Below, piece by piece: positions 8,287-16,737 of a DNA stretch of 64,000 nt (position 1 is its first letter; the number at the start of each line of letters is the position of its first letter). Source of the stretch: Bradyrhizobium symbiodeficiens. GTDB taxonomy: Bacteria > Pseudomonadota > Alphaproteobacteria > Rhizobiales > Xanthobacteraceae. Location: contig NZ_CP029427.2 of NCBI RefSeq assembly GCF_002266465.3, positions 5,706,501 through 5,770,500 on the forward strand, read 5' to 3'. Position numbers and translations under genes: made by a program. Below the pieces are notes generated by a model. The model saw only the letters and a list, made by a program, of their open reading frames with translations, searched no databases and was not told where the DNA came from.

Positions 8287-9651
8287 TCAAGGCGGGGCTG
8301 CCGCTCCCATGAACGCACAGGCGAGGTCGGTGAGCAGGCGCTCCCGCCCGGCCGGCGCGAGGTATGTGACCCCGTAAGGCACGCCGACCCCCGTTACCGC
8401 GTTCGGCACCGCGATTGCGGCGAGCCCGAGCGGATTGGCGAAGTTGGTGTAGTAGCCATTGTTGAAATTGGCCGTCAGCGGGTCGCGCGCGACGTCGTCG
8501 ATGCTCAATACGGTGCCGACTGTCGGCACGACCAGCGCATCATGGCCCTGCCAGAAGTCGGACAGCGAGCGCCGAACTTCCTTGACCTTGTAGAGCGCAC
8601 GATAGGCGTCAGCCGCCGTGAACTTCCGGCTCCCGACGACGAGATCGCGCACGATCTTGACGCCGGCATCCGGATTGGCGTCGAGGAACGCGCCAACCGA
8701 GACATCCCGCTCGGCGAGAAACGGTCCGAAGAACATCAGATCATTGATCGAGGTGAATGGCGCGAAATCAGCCGGAACAACCGCCATGCCGAGTTGCCGC
8801 AACCGGCGAAGCCCGTCGCCGAACAGCCTCTCGGTCTCGGCATTGCCAAAGAACTTGAGCTGATCGACGCGCGGTGTCGCGAGCTTCAGGGGACGCGCCG
8901 GTGGCGCCTGCTCGGTCCAGCCGGCAAAATCCGCCGGCGAAAAGCCATCCTCAAGATCGCGGCGTGCCAGCACGCGATAGACGTCGTAGCCGTCTCGTGC
9001 ACCGCGCGTGTAAAGCGAGATGGTATCGAAGCTTCGGCACGCATAAACCATGCCGCGCTGGCTGAAGGCGCCGGGCGCCGGCTTGAAGCCCGTAACGCCG
9101 CAATAGGACGCCGGCACCCTGCCCGATCCACCGGTATCGGTGCCGAAAGCAAATGATGACGTGCCGGTCGCGACCGACACCGCCGCGCCAGAACTGGAGC
9201 CGCCCGGGATGTAATCCGGATTGTGCGGGTTGCGCGCAACGCCATAGGGCGAGCGCACGCCGACCAGGCCGGTTGCAAACTGGTCCATATTGGTCTTGCC
9301 GACATAGATTGCTCCCGCAGCGATCGCGTCGGCCACGACCGGACTCGTGTCCTTCGCGACATAGGCGAATTCCGGACAGGCCGACGTCGTCTGCTCCCCC
9401 GCGACGTCGATGCAATCCTTCACCGAGAAGACGAGCCCATAGAGCGGCAACTTATCGATCTCACCGCTGCGCGCGTCGAGCGCACGCGCAGCGGCCATGA
9501 CGTTCTCGGGACTTGCCGTCGATATCCAGACGCCGCTCTGATCGGCGCCGTTCAGACGCGACAGCACATGCCCGGCGACATCGGACGGCTTGAGCCGGCC
9601 GCTGCGATAGGCGGCGCGGAGTTGGCAGGGCGAGATATCCATGTCGGTCAC
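8287..9651 (-). CDS. Amidase signature family hydrolase, AtzF/allophanate hydrolase-like
   Basis: The 454-residue protein carries the full Ser-cisSer-Lys triad of the amidase signature family: Lys78 in FSVKDCID, the cis-Ser region GGSSSGAAV at 150-158 and the nucleophile Ser176 in DTGGSGRVPA. The Gly between Ser176 and Arg, giving GSGRVPA, resembles allophanate hydrolases (AtzF) more than ordinary amidases. The extra C-terminal domain of full-length AtzF (about 600 residues) is absent. It sits 52 bp downstream of a TauA-like binding protein and in the same group as an M20 deacylase, suggesting that an imported amide or ureido compound is hydrolysed. The true substrate is not known. Confidence 0.85.
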   Translation of the reverse strand: MTDMDISPCQLRAAYRSGRLKPSDVAGHVLSRLNGADQSGVWISTASPENVMAAARALDARSGEIDKLPLYGLVFSVKDCIDVAGEQTTSACPEFAYVAKDTSPVVADAIAAGAIYVGKTNMDQFATGLVGVRSPYGVARNPHNPDYIPGGSSSGAAVSVATGTSSFAFGTDTGGSGRVPASYCGVTGFKPAPGAFSQRGMVYACRSFDTISLYTRGARDGYDVYRVLARRDLEDGFSPADFAGWTEQAPPARPLKLATPRVDQLKFFGNAETERLFGDGLRRLRQLGMAVVPADFAPFTSINDLMFFGPFLAERDVSVGAFLDANPDAGVKIVRDLVVGSRKFTAADAYRALYKVKEVRRSLSDFWQGHDALVVPTVGTVLSIDDVARDPLTANFNNGYYTNFANPLGLAAIAVPNAVTGVGVPYGVTYLAPAGRERLLTDLACAFMGAAAPP

Positions 9652-9703
9652 GTGCTTGCAAGGACAGGAGGTGCCGGCGAGAACGAGACCGCCGGCACCG
9701 GCT

Positions 9704-10711
9704 TTAGCGGCCGATCACCTTCTCGATATAGGCCGGCTGAATGAAGGCCTCGAAGTCGGCACGCGGCAACAGCTTCGGCAGACGTTCCTGCTTCACCAGG
9801 AAATCGGCGGTCGAGACCAGCGTGTCGACGAACTTGCCCTTCTTCACGGACGTGCCGAGATACTCGTCCGTGAGCTGCTTGCTGCAGGGGACCATCCCGG
9901 TGCCCTTCATCATGCGCGTCGCGTCCTCAAGCGGAAGGGAAAGCTCCTCCGCGATGATCTCGGCGGTCTTGTCCGGATTCTTGAGCCAGAAATCGATGCC
10001 TTCGCATTCGGCCTTGACGAACTTCTCGACGTAGGACGGATATTTCTGCGCGAACGCGTTCATGACGACGCCGATGTCCCAGGTCGGGTAGCCGCGCTTC
10101 GCCATCTCACCCGAGGTGACGAGGATCTTGCCGCCATTCTTCACGGCCTTGTCGAGATTTGGCTCCCAGAACCAGGCGGCGTCGATGTCGCCGCGAAGCC
10201 AGGCCGCCGCAATGTCCGACGGCGCGAGGTCGATAATCTTCATCGATGCGGGATCGACACCTTCGTCTTTCAAAGCCTGGAGCAGCAGATAGTGTGTCGT
10301 CGAACCGAAGGGCGCGGCGACGGTCTTGCCCTTGAGGTCCTTGAGCGAGGTGATGTTCTTGTCGGCACGAACCACCATCGATTCGACATAGTCGAGCATG
10401 TTGATGACGAGGATGCCCTTGATCGGCAGCGCCCGGGTCGCGCCGATCGCGGTCGGTGGGTTGCCGAGGCCGCCGAAGTCGACGTCATTGCCGGCGATCG
10501 CGCGCAGCATGTCGCCGCCACCACCAACCTTCACGTATTTGATGTCGACGCCCGGCATCTCCTTGGCGAGCAGGCCGAGATGCTTGGTGACGAGCTGGGC
10601 ATTCACCAGATTCAGATAGCCGACGGTCACTTTCGCCGGCTTGTCTTCGGCGCGCAGGGTGGACGTGAACGCGAGCGTGGCAAGTGCGAGCGTGGCAACA
10701 AATCTCTTCAT
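9704..10711 (-). CDS. ABC importer substrate-binding protein, TauA/SsuA-like
   Basis: The 335-residue protein has a signal peptide (MKRFVATLALATLAFTSTLRA, cleavage before EDKP) and a type 2 periplasmic-binding fold of the NMT1/TauA kind. Typical features are VTVGYLNLVNAQL, VGGGGDMLRAIAGNDVDFGG, LKDLKGKTVAAPFGST and AWLRGDIDAAWFWEP. Such proteins bind sulfonates, taurine, nitrate or thiamine precursors; the ligand here cannot be decided. The gene follows the TauC-like permease by 31 bp. No ATP-binding subunit is encoded anywhere in the group. Confidence 0.9.
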   Translation of the reverse strand: MKRFVATLALATLAFTSTLRAEDKPAKVTVGYLNLVNAQLVTKHLGLLAKEMPGVDIKYVKVGGGGDMLRAIAGNDVDFGGLGNPPTAIGATRALPIKGILVINMLDYVESMVVRADKNITSLKDLKGKTVAAPFGSTTHYLLLQALKDEGVDPASMKIIDLAPSDIAAAWLRGDIDAAWFWEPNLDKAVKNGGKILVTSGEMAKRGYPTWDIGVVMNAFAQKYPSYVEKFVKAECEGIDFWLKNPDKTAEIIAEELSLPLEDATRMMKGTGMVPCSKQLTDEYLGTSVKKGKFVDTLVSTADFLVKQERLPKLLPRADFEAFIQPAYIEKVIGR

Positions 10712-10742
10712 CGTATCGATCTCCCTCGATCAGAATTGAATT

Positions 10743-11582
10743 TCAGGCCCATGGCATCAACAGTTTCGCGATCCCGCGCATGATGAGATCGAGCACGACG
10801 CCGGTGAGGCCAAGCACGATCAGGCCCATGATCACGACGTCGGACAGCAGGAACTTTGCAGCATCCCAGATCATCCAGCCGATGCCAGCTGATGCCGCGA
10901 CGATCTCGGCAGCGACCAGAACGGTGTAGGTGAAACCGAGCGAGATGCGCATGCCGGCCAGGATCAAGGGCCCCGCAGCGGGCAGATAGACGTGGAACAG
11001 CAGATGGCGCCGGGTCGCGCCGAGTGACTGTGCGGCACGCACGTAGACGGGATCGACGCTCGTTACGGCCTGGATCGTCGAGATGACGATACCCGGCAAG
11101 CCGGCAAGGAACAGCAGCGACAGCTTCGAGCTCTCGCCGATGCCGAGCCACATCACGAGCAATGTATAGAGTCCGAGCGGCGGCAGCGGCCGGTAGAATT
11201 CGATCAGCGGATTGAGCAGCGCGCGGGCGTTGCGCGACACGCCCATGAGGACGCCGAGCGGAATGCCGACGAGGCAGGCCAGCGCGAAAGCCGTGAGGAT
11301 GCGATACAGGCTGGCGCCGAGATGCTGGAGCAGCGTCGCGCCCTGGTAGCCCTTCGTCATCGTCTTGATGAACGCGGCCCAGACCGCCTGCGGCTTCGGC
11401 AGGAACAACTCGTTGGCCCAGCCCATCTCCGTGACAATCGCCCAGCAGGCCAACAGCACGGCAATCGTGAGCATCGAGAGCAGGACCGATCGCGAGACCT
11501 TCGGGACCCTCAGCCGCAGACTGCCGCGCCGCGTGCGGTCTGCCGAGATCGGAATGGCCATGTGGCTTGCCTCGACGCTCAT
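10743..11582 (-). CDS. ABC importer permease, TauC/SsuC-like
   Basis: The 279-residue inner-membrane protein has about six helices and the BPD_transp_1 fold, with the EAA-like cytoplasmic loop RAAQSLGATRRHLLFHVYLP that contacts the ATPase. Its start codon at 11582 overlaps the stop of the M20 peptidase gene (ATGA, 4 bp), implying translational coupling; an internal Met at residue 8 is an alternative start. It pairs with the TauA-like binding protein downstream. The matching TauB-type ATPase is missing from the neighbourhood and would have to be supplied from elsewhere. Confidence 0.9.
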   Translation of the reverse strand: MSVEASHMAIPISADRTRRGSLRLRVPKVSRSVLLSMLTIAVLLACWAIVTEMGWANELFLPKPQAVWAAFIKTMTKGYQGATLLQHLGASLYRILTAFALACLVGIPLGVLMGVSRNARALLNPLIEFYRPLPPLGLYTLLVMWLGIGESSKLSLLFLAGLPGIVISTIQAVTSVDPVYVRAAQSLGATRRHLLFHVYLPAAGPLILAGMRISLGFTYTVLVAAEIVAASAGIGWMIWDAAKFLLSDVVIMGLIVLGLTGVVLDLIMRGIAKLLMPWA

Positions 11583-12877
11583 GCACGCACGCCCAGGATC
11601 TGCATGATGGTCAGCGCGTAGATCCGTGTCGCCATCACCGACTTGGTGATCGAGATATTCTCGTTGTCGACGGCCCAGCCGTCCTCGCCGGGCCCGAACG
11701 TCACTGCGTTGATGCCGGCCTCACGAAAACGGATCGTGTCGTTGAACGCATTCTTGCGGTTGACGCCGGGTTCGCGGCCCATCAGGCGCTGATAGACCGC
11801 GCGCAGGGAGCGGCAAGGCTCTTCCTCGACCGGCACCGGTTCGGTCGCGTTAACGAACAGCGAGCCGGGCACCTGGCGCACCCCGACCTTGACGTCGTTG
11901 ACGCCAGCGAATGTCTCCTGCCCTAGACGCTCGATGTCGGAGATCACGCTTCCAAGCGTCATGCCGGGCACGATGCCGACCACCGCGAGCGTGATCGTGC
12001 AGGCATCGGGTGAGAACTGCATCTCGCCGGGCAGGCCGCCGCGGATACGCACCACCGAGCAGCAGGGCGGCGTGTGTCCCATGAACTTGCTGGGCACGTG
12101 CGTGAAAGCCATCTCCTTCAGCTTCGGCAGCAGCTTCGCCGCCTCCATGATGGCGTTGACGCTGATGTCGGGGCGCCAGATATGCGACTTGATGCCCTCG
12201 ACCGTGACCTCGACCAGGCAGTGACCTGAATTGGCCACCGAGAGGTTCATGCCCCAATCCTTGCTGACGTCGCCCCACGCAGTCGGCTCGGCGGTGATCT
12301 CGTAGTCGGCAGTGAGGCCGACCTTGTTCAGCATGTAGATCGAGCCCTCGGTGCCGTTGCGCTCCTCGTCGACGGTGTAGCAGCACATCAAAGTGCCCTT
12401 GAACCTCACCCCTTCCTCCATCAGCGCCTGCACCGCGAGCAGCGATGCTGCAAGGTTTCCGCGGGTGTCGGAGGTGCCGCGGGCGTAGAGAAGGTCGCCA
12501 TGACGTGTGGCCTTGAAAGGATCGAAATCCGTCATGTGCCATTTCTCGGGCTCGACCACCGGATAGGTGTCGAGATGATCGTTCAGGATGAGCGACGGCG
12601 CGCCCTCCTGCCCCCGGAGCACGCCGAGCACGTTCGGCCGGTGCGGCTGCGCACTGTGCTTGGTGACCTCCATGCCGAGGGCTTCGAGCTTGCCCGCGAC
12701 CAGCATTGAGATCGCCTCTTCCTCCGCCGGCGGCAGGTCGGGATCGAGCGGATTGCCGGAGCGCGGCTGGCCGGTGCGGATCAGCTCCGATGCCAGTTCA
12801 AGCCAACGCTCCTCCGTGATGCGCGACAGCACGCGCTGCTCGAGATCGGAGTACGGCGGGGTGACGGGCATCTGCAT
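11579..12877 (-). CDS. M20 family metallopeptidase (ArgE/DapE-type deacylase)
   Basis: The 432-residue cytosolic protein has the M20 di-zinc hydrolase layout: metal histidine in LILNDHLDTYPV, second ligand region LLYARGTSDTRGNL, the catalytic and metal acidic pair in DEERNGTEGS, and a dimerisation or lid domain in the middle. Family members remove acyl groups from N-acyl amino acids, succinyl-diaminopimelate or N-carbamoyl substrates. It is the first gene of the minus-strand group and is translationally coupled to the permease, so it probably acts on the imported compound together with the AtzF-like amidase. The assignment to a specific reaction would be a guess. Confidence 0.88.
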   Translation of the reverse strand: MQMPVTPPYSDLEQRVLSRITEERWLELASELIRTGQPRSGNPLDPDLPPAEEEAISMLVAGKLEALGMEVTKHSAQPHRPNVLGVLRGQEGAPSLILNDHLDTYPVVEPEKWHMTDFDPFKATRHGDLLYARGTSDTRGNLAASLLAVQALMEEGVRFKGTLMCCYTVDEERNGTEGSIYMLNKVGLTADYEITAEPTAWGDVSKDWGMNLSVANSGHCLVEVTVEGIKSHIWRPDISVNAIMEAAKLLPKLKEMAFTHVPSKFMGHTPPCCSVVRIRGGLPGEMQFSPDACTITLAVVGIVPGMTLGSVISDIERLGQETFAGVNDVKVGVRQVPGSLFVNATEPVPVEEEPCRSLRAVYQRLMGREPGVNRKNAFNDTIRFREAGINAVTFGPGEDGWAVDNENISITKSVMATRIYALTIMQILGVRA

Positions 12878-13120
12878 GACGGGTTCCGTGGGCTCACAGC
12901 GCCGGCAGCGCCGCTTCGTTGCAGCACCTCATTGCAGCGAATGTGCCAACCACGGGAAAAGCCCGGCGGGGTGCGAATAGCGATAACTATTCAATGACTT
13001 GACTGAAAACCACGACCGCGCAAATTTTTGCGCGCCAACTACGCTTTGCCGAACACACAGCGCTGCTTGAACAGACCGGTCTCAGCGGGTGGGCGGCCGG
13101 TCCAGATCCGGCGAAGGCAC

Positions 13121-14308
13121 CTAATCGTCGGCGTAGTCGTCTTCCTGGTGCTTGCGCGTCGCGCTCTTGCGCGCACCGAGCGAACCGGTGACGGACTGAT
13201 CGCCCGCATTGGCATAGGGGCGGCGCGACTGCGCGCGCGAGGCGACCTCTTCGCCCGAGACGGCGGCGGGCTGGCAGATCAGGCGGCGGCTGGCGCGGCG
13301 CATCAGATCGACGTGGATGTGATCGTAGTGATAGACGTTCGATCCCGGCGCGAGCACGGTGGTGAAATGCGCGCAGGCGCCCGACTGCACGTCACGCAAG
13401 AATCCCTGCTCCTCCGGCACGCCCCGCCAGCCGTCCTTCACGGTGACGCGGCGGCCGTCGGCGAGCACGAAGGCGGCAATGTCGAGCGCGTTGCCGAAGG
13501 CGTGCTCGGAGATGTGTGAATGCGGATTGCCGTTCATGCCCCGGCATGAATAGGCGGAGATCTGCTTGATCTCGGCGACGCGGACGCCGAACCAGCGCAT
13601 CGCAGACGGCTGCACCGTGTCGGCGAGCCAGCGGTCGAGTTCGGACACGATCGGACAGGCGAGCGTCGCGGTCGGCTTGATCGCGACCGGACCGACGGCG
13701 GTGACGGGGTTGCCCTGCGCCGGACCGAGGCGCGGCGGCGGCTGCTGCGCAGGCGCCTGCGAGTAGGGCGCCGGCCGTGCCGGATAGCTCGGCGAATTCA
13801 TGTAGCGCGCAGCGCCCGCGGCATCGGTGCCATCGGACGGCAGATCGATCTCGTCCTCCTGCGCCGCCACGCCGGGCGCGTTCAGCGACATCGGCCCGGA
13901 CGATGCACCATAGCCGGCGGGCTGGCGCACCGCGGCTTCAGGATAGTTCGACCGTTGCGGAGAGGACGATGCCGGATAATTCGACCGCGGCTGTGTCACC
14001 GGCCAGCGCGGTTGGCCGCCGATGCTGCCCGGCGGACGCAGCTCTTCGTCGGCAAAGCCGTAGCTGCTCGAGGCCTCGCCGATGGCGGCGACCTTGAGCG
14101 GAAACTCGGCGCCGCACATGCCTGGCCCGGAGATCGGGTCGATGCGAACGAGGTCCGGCCCCTCTTTCACCGCGCCCGATTTCAGGCAAGCGGCTTCGGC
14201 CTCGGCCCGCCACGGTTCGCGTTCGGCCTGGAAGAAGCCGCGTCCGCAACCCGCTAGCGAAACAAGGACGATGGAGCCGACGAGATACAAACGAACTCCG
14301 CGCGTCAT
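13121..14308 (-). CDS. Extensin-like C-terminal domain lipoprotein
   Basis: The 395-residue protein begins with a lipoprotein signal (LVSLAGC lipobox, Cys about residue 21). It continues through a long Pro/Ser/Tyr/Gln-rich linker (about 95-200) and ends with the bacterial extensin-like C-terminal domain: ELDRWLADTVQPSAMRWFG, then YSCRGMNG, HSHISEHAFGNALDIAAF. The histidine-rich SEHAFGNALD segment resembles the metal site of M15/VanY-type peptidoglycan peptidases, so a cell-wall role is likely but unproven. A basic tail rich in Arg and Ser follows. It stands alone on the minus strand. Confidence 0.85.
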   Translation of the reverse strand: MTRGVRLYLVGSIVLVSLAGCGRGFFQAEREPWRAEAEAACLKSGAVKEGPDLVRIDPISGPGMCGAEFPLKVAAIGEASSSYGFADEELRPPGSIGGQPRWPVTQPRSNYPASSSPQRSNYPEAAVRQPAGYGASSGPMSLNAPGVAAQEDEIDLPSDGTDAAGAARYMNSPSYPARPAPYSQAPAQQPPPRLGPAQGNPVTAVGPVAIKPTATLACPIVSELDRWLADTVQPSAMRWFGVRVAEIKQISAYSCRGMNGNPHSHISEHAFGNALDIAAFVLADGRRVTVKDGWRGVPEEQGFLRDVQSGACAHFTTVLAPGSNVYHYDHIHVDLMRRASRRLICQPAAVSGEEVASRAQSRRPYANAGDQSVTGSLGARKSATRKHQEDDYADD

Positions 14309-14508
14309 GCACGCACGTTCGGTGAATTTACTTAAAGACTCTTCAACGCGTTGATTTCAGGGTTCTTTAACCATAAGGCCCCGCGCGCGCCCGAACACGC
14401 CGCCACCGAGCGACAGCAGGGCTGACTTTTTCGGACACAGACTCTTTGTTAACCATGAGGCTCGCGCGCAAAGCGGCGCGCGTGGCGGAGAGACCCAGGA
14501 GCAACGTC

Positions 14509-14592
14509 ATGACGTTCGCCGGGAGACTGAGCGTTGCCACCGCGTATCTCGCCATGGCCTTTGTCGGCGTCATCGTGCTCGGCATGATCTAG
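14509..14592 (+). CDS. 27-residue single-span membrane microprotein
   Basis: ATG 14509 to TAG 14592 encodes 27 residues: a short basic N-terminus MTFAGRLSVAT and a hydrophobic span AYLAMAFVGVIVLGMI that ends at the C-terminus. CCAGGAG lies 8 nt before the start, a strong ribosome site. The ORF is too short for usual gene finders. It lies between the extensin-like gene and the DUF2147-like gene without an obvious partner. I have the impression that similar microproteins occur in Bradyrhizobium, but cannot verify this. Confidence 0.6.
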   Translation: MTFAGRLSVATAYLAMAFVGVIVLGMI

Positions 14593-14632
14593 CGACGACG
14601 ATCGGCCAAATCCCGCCACGGCCTGCGCGGAG

Positions 14633-15502
14633 CTACGACCGCGCTCCATTCCATTGGCGCGAGGTCGTGGCCAACTGCTCCTCGACCCGCGTCCAGTCGT
14701 TGCCGGAACACCAGAAGCGGCCGATCGCACAGGCTTCGACACGGAGCTTGCCGGAAGACGTCAACGTCATCCTGCCGTAATAGGTGCTGCCGCTGGAGCG
14801 GCTGTAGATGCTGCCAGTCCAGACGTCGTGCGTCTTCGGCTTCATATTGACGAGCACACTTTCACCCCGGTCGGAGGCTTCGGTGAGTGCGAAACCGCAA
14901 AGCGCAGGGCCACAGCGTTCGATGCGAACGGTGCCCTTGGCACCCGTGCTCTCCCATTCGCCGAGCGGCGAATAAGCCGGCTCCTCGTCGCTGCGCTGTG
15001 CGATGGTCGTGCCCTGTTTGATCTCGGGCTTCGGAGCAGCGACAGGCGGCTCCATCCGCGGCGGATCGAGCGTAACAATCTCCGACGTATCGACGCGCTG
15101 CAAATCAACCCGCGGCGGATTGGGGCTCAGCGGCTCAATCCTTGACACCTCGAGTTTCGGCGCCGGCGGAGGCAAAACGGGCTGCGAAGTCGTGGCGGCA
15201 AGGACGGGGGCAGGTGGCGGAGCGGCGGCAGTCGCTTGCACTGACCTGACCGGGATGATCGTCGCGACCGGCTGCGGCGCCTGCACGACCGGTGCGGGCG
15301 CAGGCGGCGGGGCCGTGCCGACATCTCCCGTCATCCGCAGGCTGCGACCGGACATTGAAACACAGGAACTGGACCTACAATTGCGCGGTGCGTCGACACG
15401 GAACCGGTGACCGCCGATCGAGAAAGAGTAGGAGCCGGCCTGGGCTGCGGGCGCGCTCGCCGTCAAGGCGACCGCCATGCCAAGCGAAATCAAAAGCCGC
15501 AT
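14633..15502 (-). CDS. Exported protein with C-terminal DUF2147-like domain
   Basis: Translation from ATG 15502 (preceded by GAGGGGAGGGG) gives 289 residues with a signal peptide ending SAPAAQAG. The mature N-terminus carries a small Cys-containing module (SIGGHRFRVDAPRNC, then SSCVSM). A Pro/Ala-rich linker spans about 70-180, and the C-terminus has a DUF2147-like domain: LGEWES, KGTVRIERCGPALCGFAL, ending in WCSGNDWTRV. The neighbouring divergent gene encodes a protein with the same three-part layout. Periplasmic location is likely; function is unknown. Confidence 0.8.
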   Translation of the reverse strand: MRLLISLGMAVALTASAPAAQAGSYSFSIGGHRFRVDAPRNCRSSSCVSMSGRSLRMTGDVGTAPPPAPAPVVQAPQPVATIIPVRSVQATAAAPPPAPVLAATTSQPVLPPPAPKLEVSRIEPLSPNPPRVDLQRVDTSEIVTLDPPRMEPPVAAPKPEIKQGTTIAQRSDEEPAYSPLGEWESTGAKGTVRIERCGPALCGFALTEASDRGESVLVNMKPKTHDVWTGSIYSRSSGSTYYGRMTLTSSGKLRVEACAIGRFWCSGNDWTRVEEQLATTSRQWNGARS

Positions 15503-15702
15503 CGTCGACCCCTCCCCTCTGTGTCGCGACGAGATTACGCGGGATGCAGAGGGGCTGAATGTGCGCTGCCTCACCCAGACCGCGCGCCACCGTTGTGACC
15601 CCCATCACAGAACGCCCGGCCGCCCCGGCGTAGGGTCGAACCACGTTTCATCCACCGGCGACACCAGTCCATATCGGGACCACGCCATTTTCGGAGGTTG
15701 TC

Positions 15703-16479
15703 ATGAACAAGCTCACCATCGCCGCCACCGCGCTCTTTCTGGCATCGACCGCCGCCGCCCACGCCGGCGGCAACACGATCTCGTTCCAGATCGAAGGCCA
15801 GCACATCCGCATCGAGACGCCGCGCAACTGCGCCTCGCTCAACTGCGTGACCATCGTTGCACCGGGCCTGTCGGACAAGCCGATCAAGCTGAACAACATC
15901 AACCTGAAGGGCCTGGGCGGCTCCAAGGACGATGACGACACCACGCCAGGCACAACGACTGCGCAGCCCGCGCCGGCTCTGGTTCAGCAGGCGCCAGTGC
16001 AGGCGACCGCGCCGGCCGCGCCCACAGTCACGGCTCCCGCCGCTCCGGCCACGACGGTTGCCGCCGCGCCGTCAGTCGGCTTCGACGCCAATACGCAGCC
16101 CGCGCCCGTCGCGGCTCCTGCTCCCGCACCCGCGCCGGTCGCAGTTGCTCCGGCGCCCGCTCCGGCCCCTGTGGCCGCCGCGCCTGTGGTGGTTGCCAAC
16201 ACGCCGATCGGTATCTGGGCAACCGAAGAGAACAAGGGCAACGTTCGCGTCGAGCAGTGCGGCGCCAATCTCTGCGGCTACGCCGAGAAGACCAATGCGC
16301 GCATCCTGATCAACATGAAGCCCGAGGGCTCGAAGTGGAGCGGCCGCATCCACGATCCCGACTCCGGCCGCAATTACGACTCGACCATCGCGATGAAGGG
16401 CCCGAATGCGATGCGCGTGCAGGGCTGCGCCTTCGGCGGCATGTTCTGCGGCGGTCAGACCTGGAAGCGCGTGAGCTGA
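15703..16479 (+). CDS. Exported protein with C-terminal DUF2147-like domain, paralogue
   Basis: The 258-residue protein has a signal peptide ending AAAHAGG and the same N-terminal module as its divergent neighbour (FQIEGQHIRIETPRNC, then LNCVTIV). A striking Ala/Pro/Val repeat linker spans about 85-165 (APAPAPAPVAVAPAPAPAPV). The C-terminal domain reads IGIWATEENKGNVRVEQCG, NLCGYAEK, ending GGQTWKRVS. GGAGGTTGTC lies just before ATG 15703. The two genes are arranged head to head over 200 bp and clearly arose by duplication. Four cysteines in matching positions suggest disulfides in the periplasm. Confidence 0.82.
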   Translation: MNKLTIAATALFLASTAAAHAGGNTISFQIEGQHIRIETPRNCASLNCVTIVAPGLSDKPIKLNNINLKGLGGSKDDDDTTPGTTTAQPAPALVQQAPVQATAPAAPTVTAPAAPATTVAAAPSVGFDANTQPAPVAAPAPAPAPVAVAPAPAPAPVAAAPVVVANTPIGIWATEENKGNVRVEQCGANLCGYAEKTNARILINMKPEGSKWSGRIHDPDSGRNYDSTIAMKGPNAMRVQGCAFGGMFCGGQTWKRVS

Positions 16480-16500
16480 GACGCTGAGCGCACAAATATT

Positions 16501-16586
16501 CGTCATGCCCGGGCTTGTCCCGGGCATCCACGTTCTAAAGATCGTACGTCAAGACGTGGATGGCCGGGTCAAGCCCGGCCATGACG
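16501..16586. repeat. Palindromic repeat, family A
   Basis: CGTCATGCCCGGGCTTGTCC opens the element and a mirror half ending CCGGCCATGACG closes it; each half is itself a hairpin. Further copies lie at 41901-41993 and 60251-60333, with a half copy at 21834-21867. It sits just after the stop of the DUF2147-like gene. Confidence 0.85.
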
Positions 16587-16737
16587 ATGTGAAGACAGCT
16601 AGTCCCTTGTTGGCATCGCGCGCCCATTGATCGTTCGCCGCTCCCATGCGACTCACGTTCATCCGCCATTCAGGTCTCCCCGGCTGAAATCGGCCGATCT
16701 CGCCTCGCGTTCTCACCGGGACTTCTTCGTGACATCA

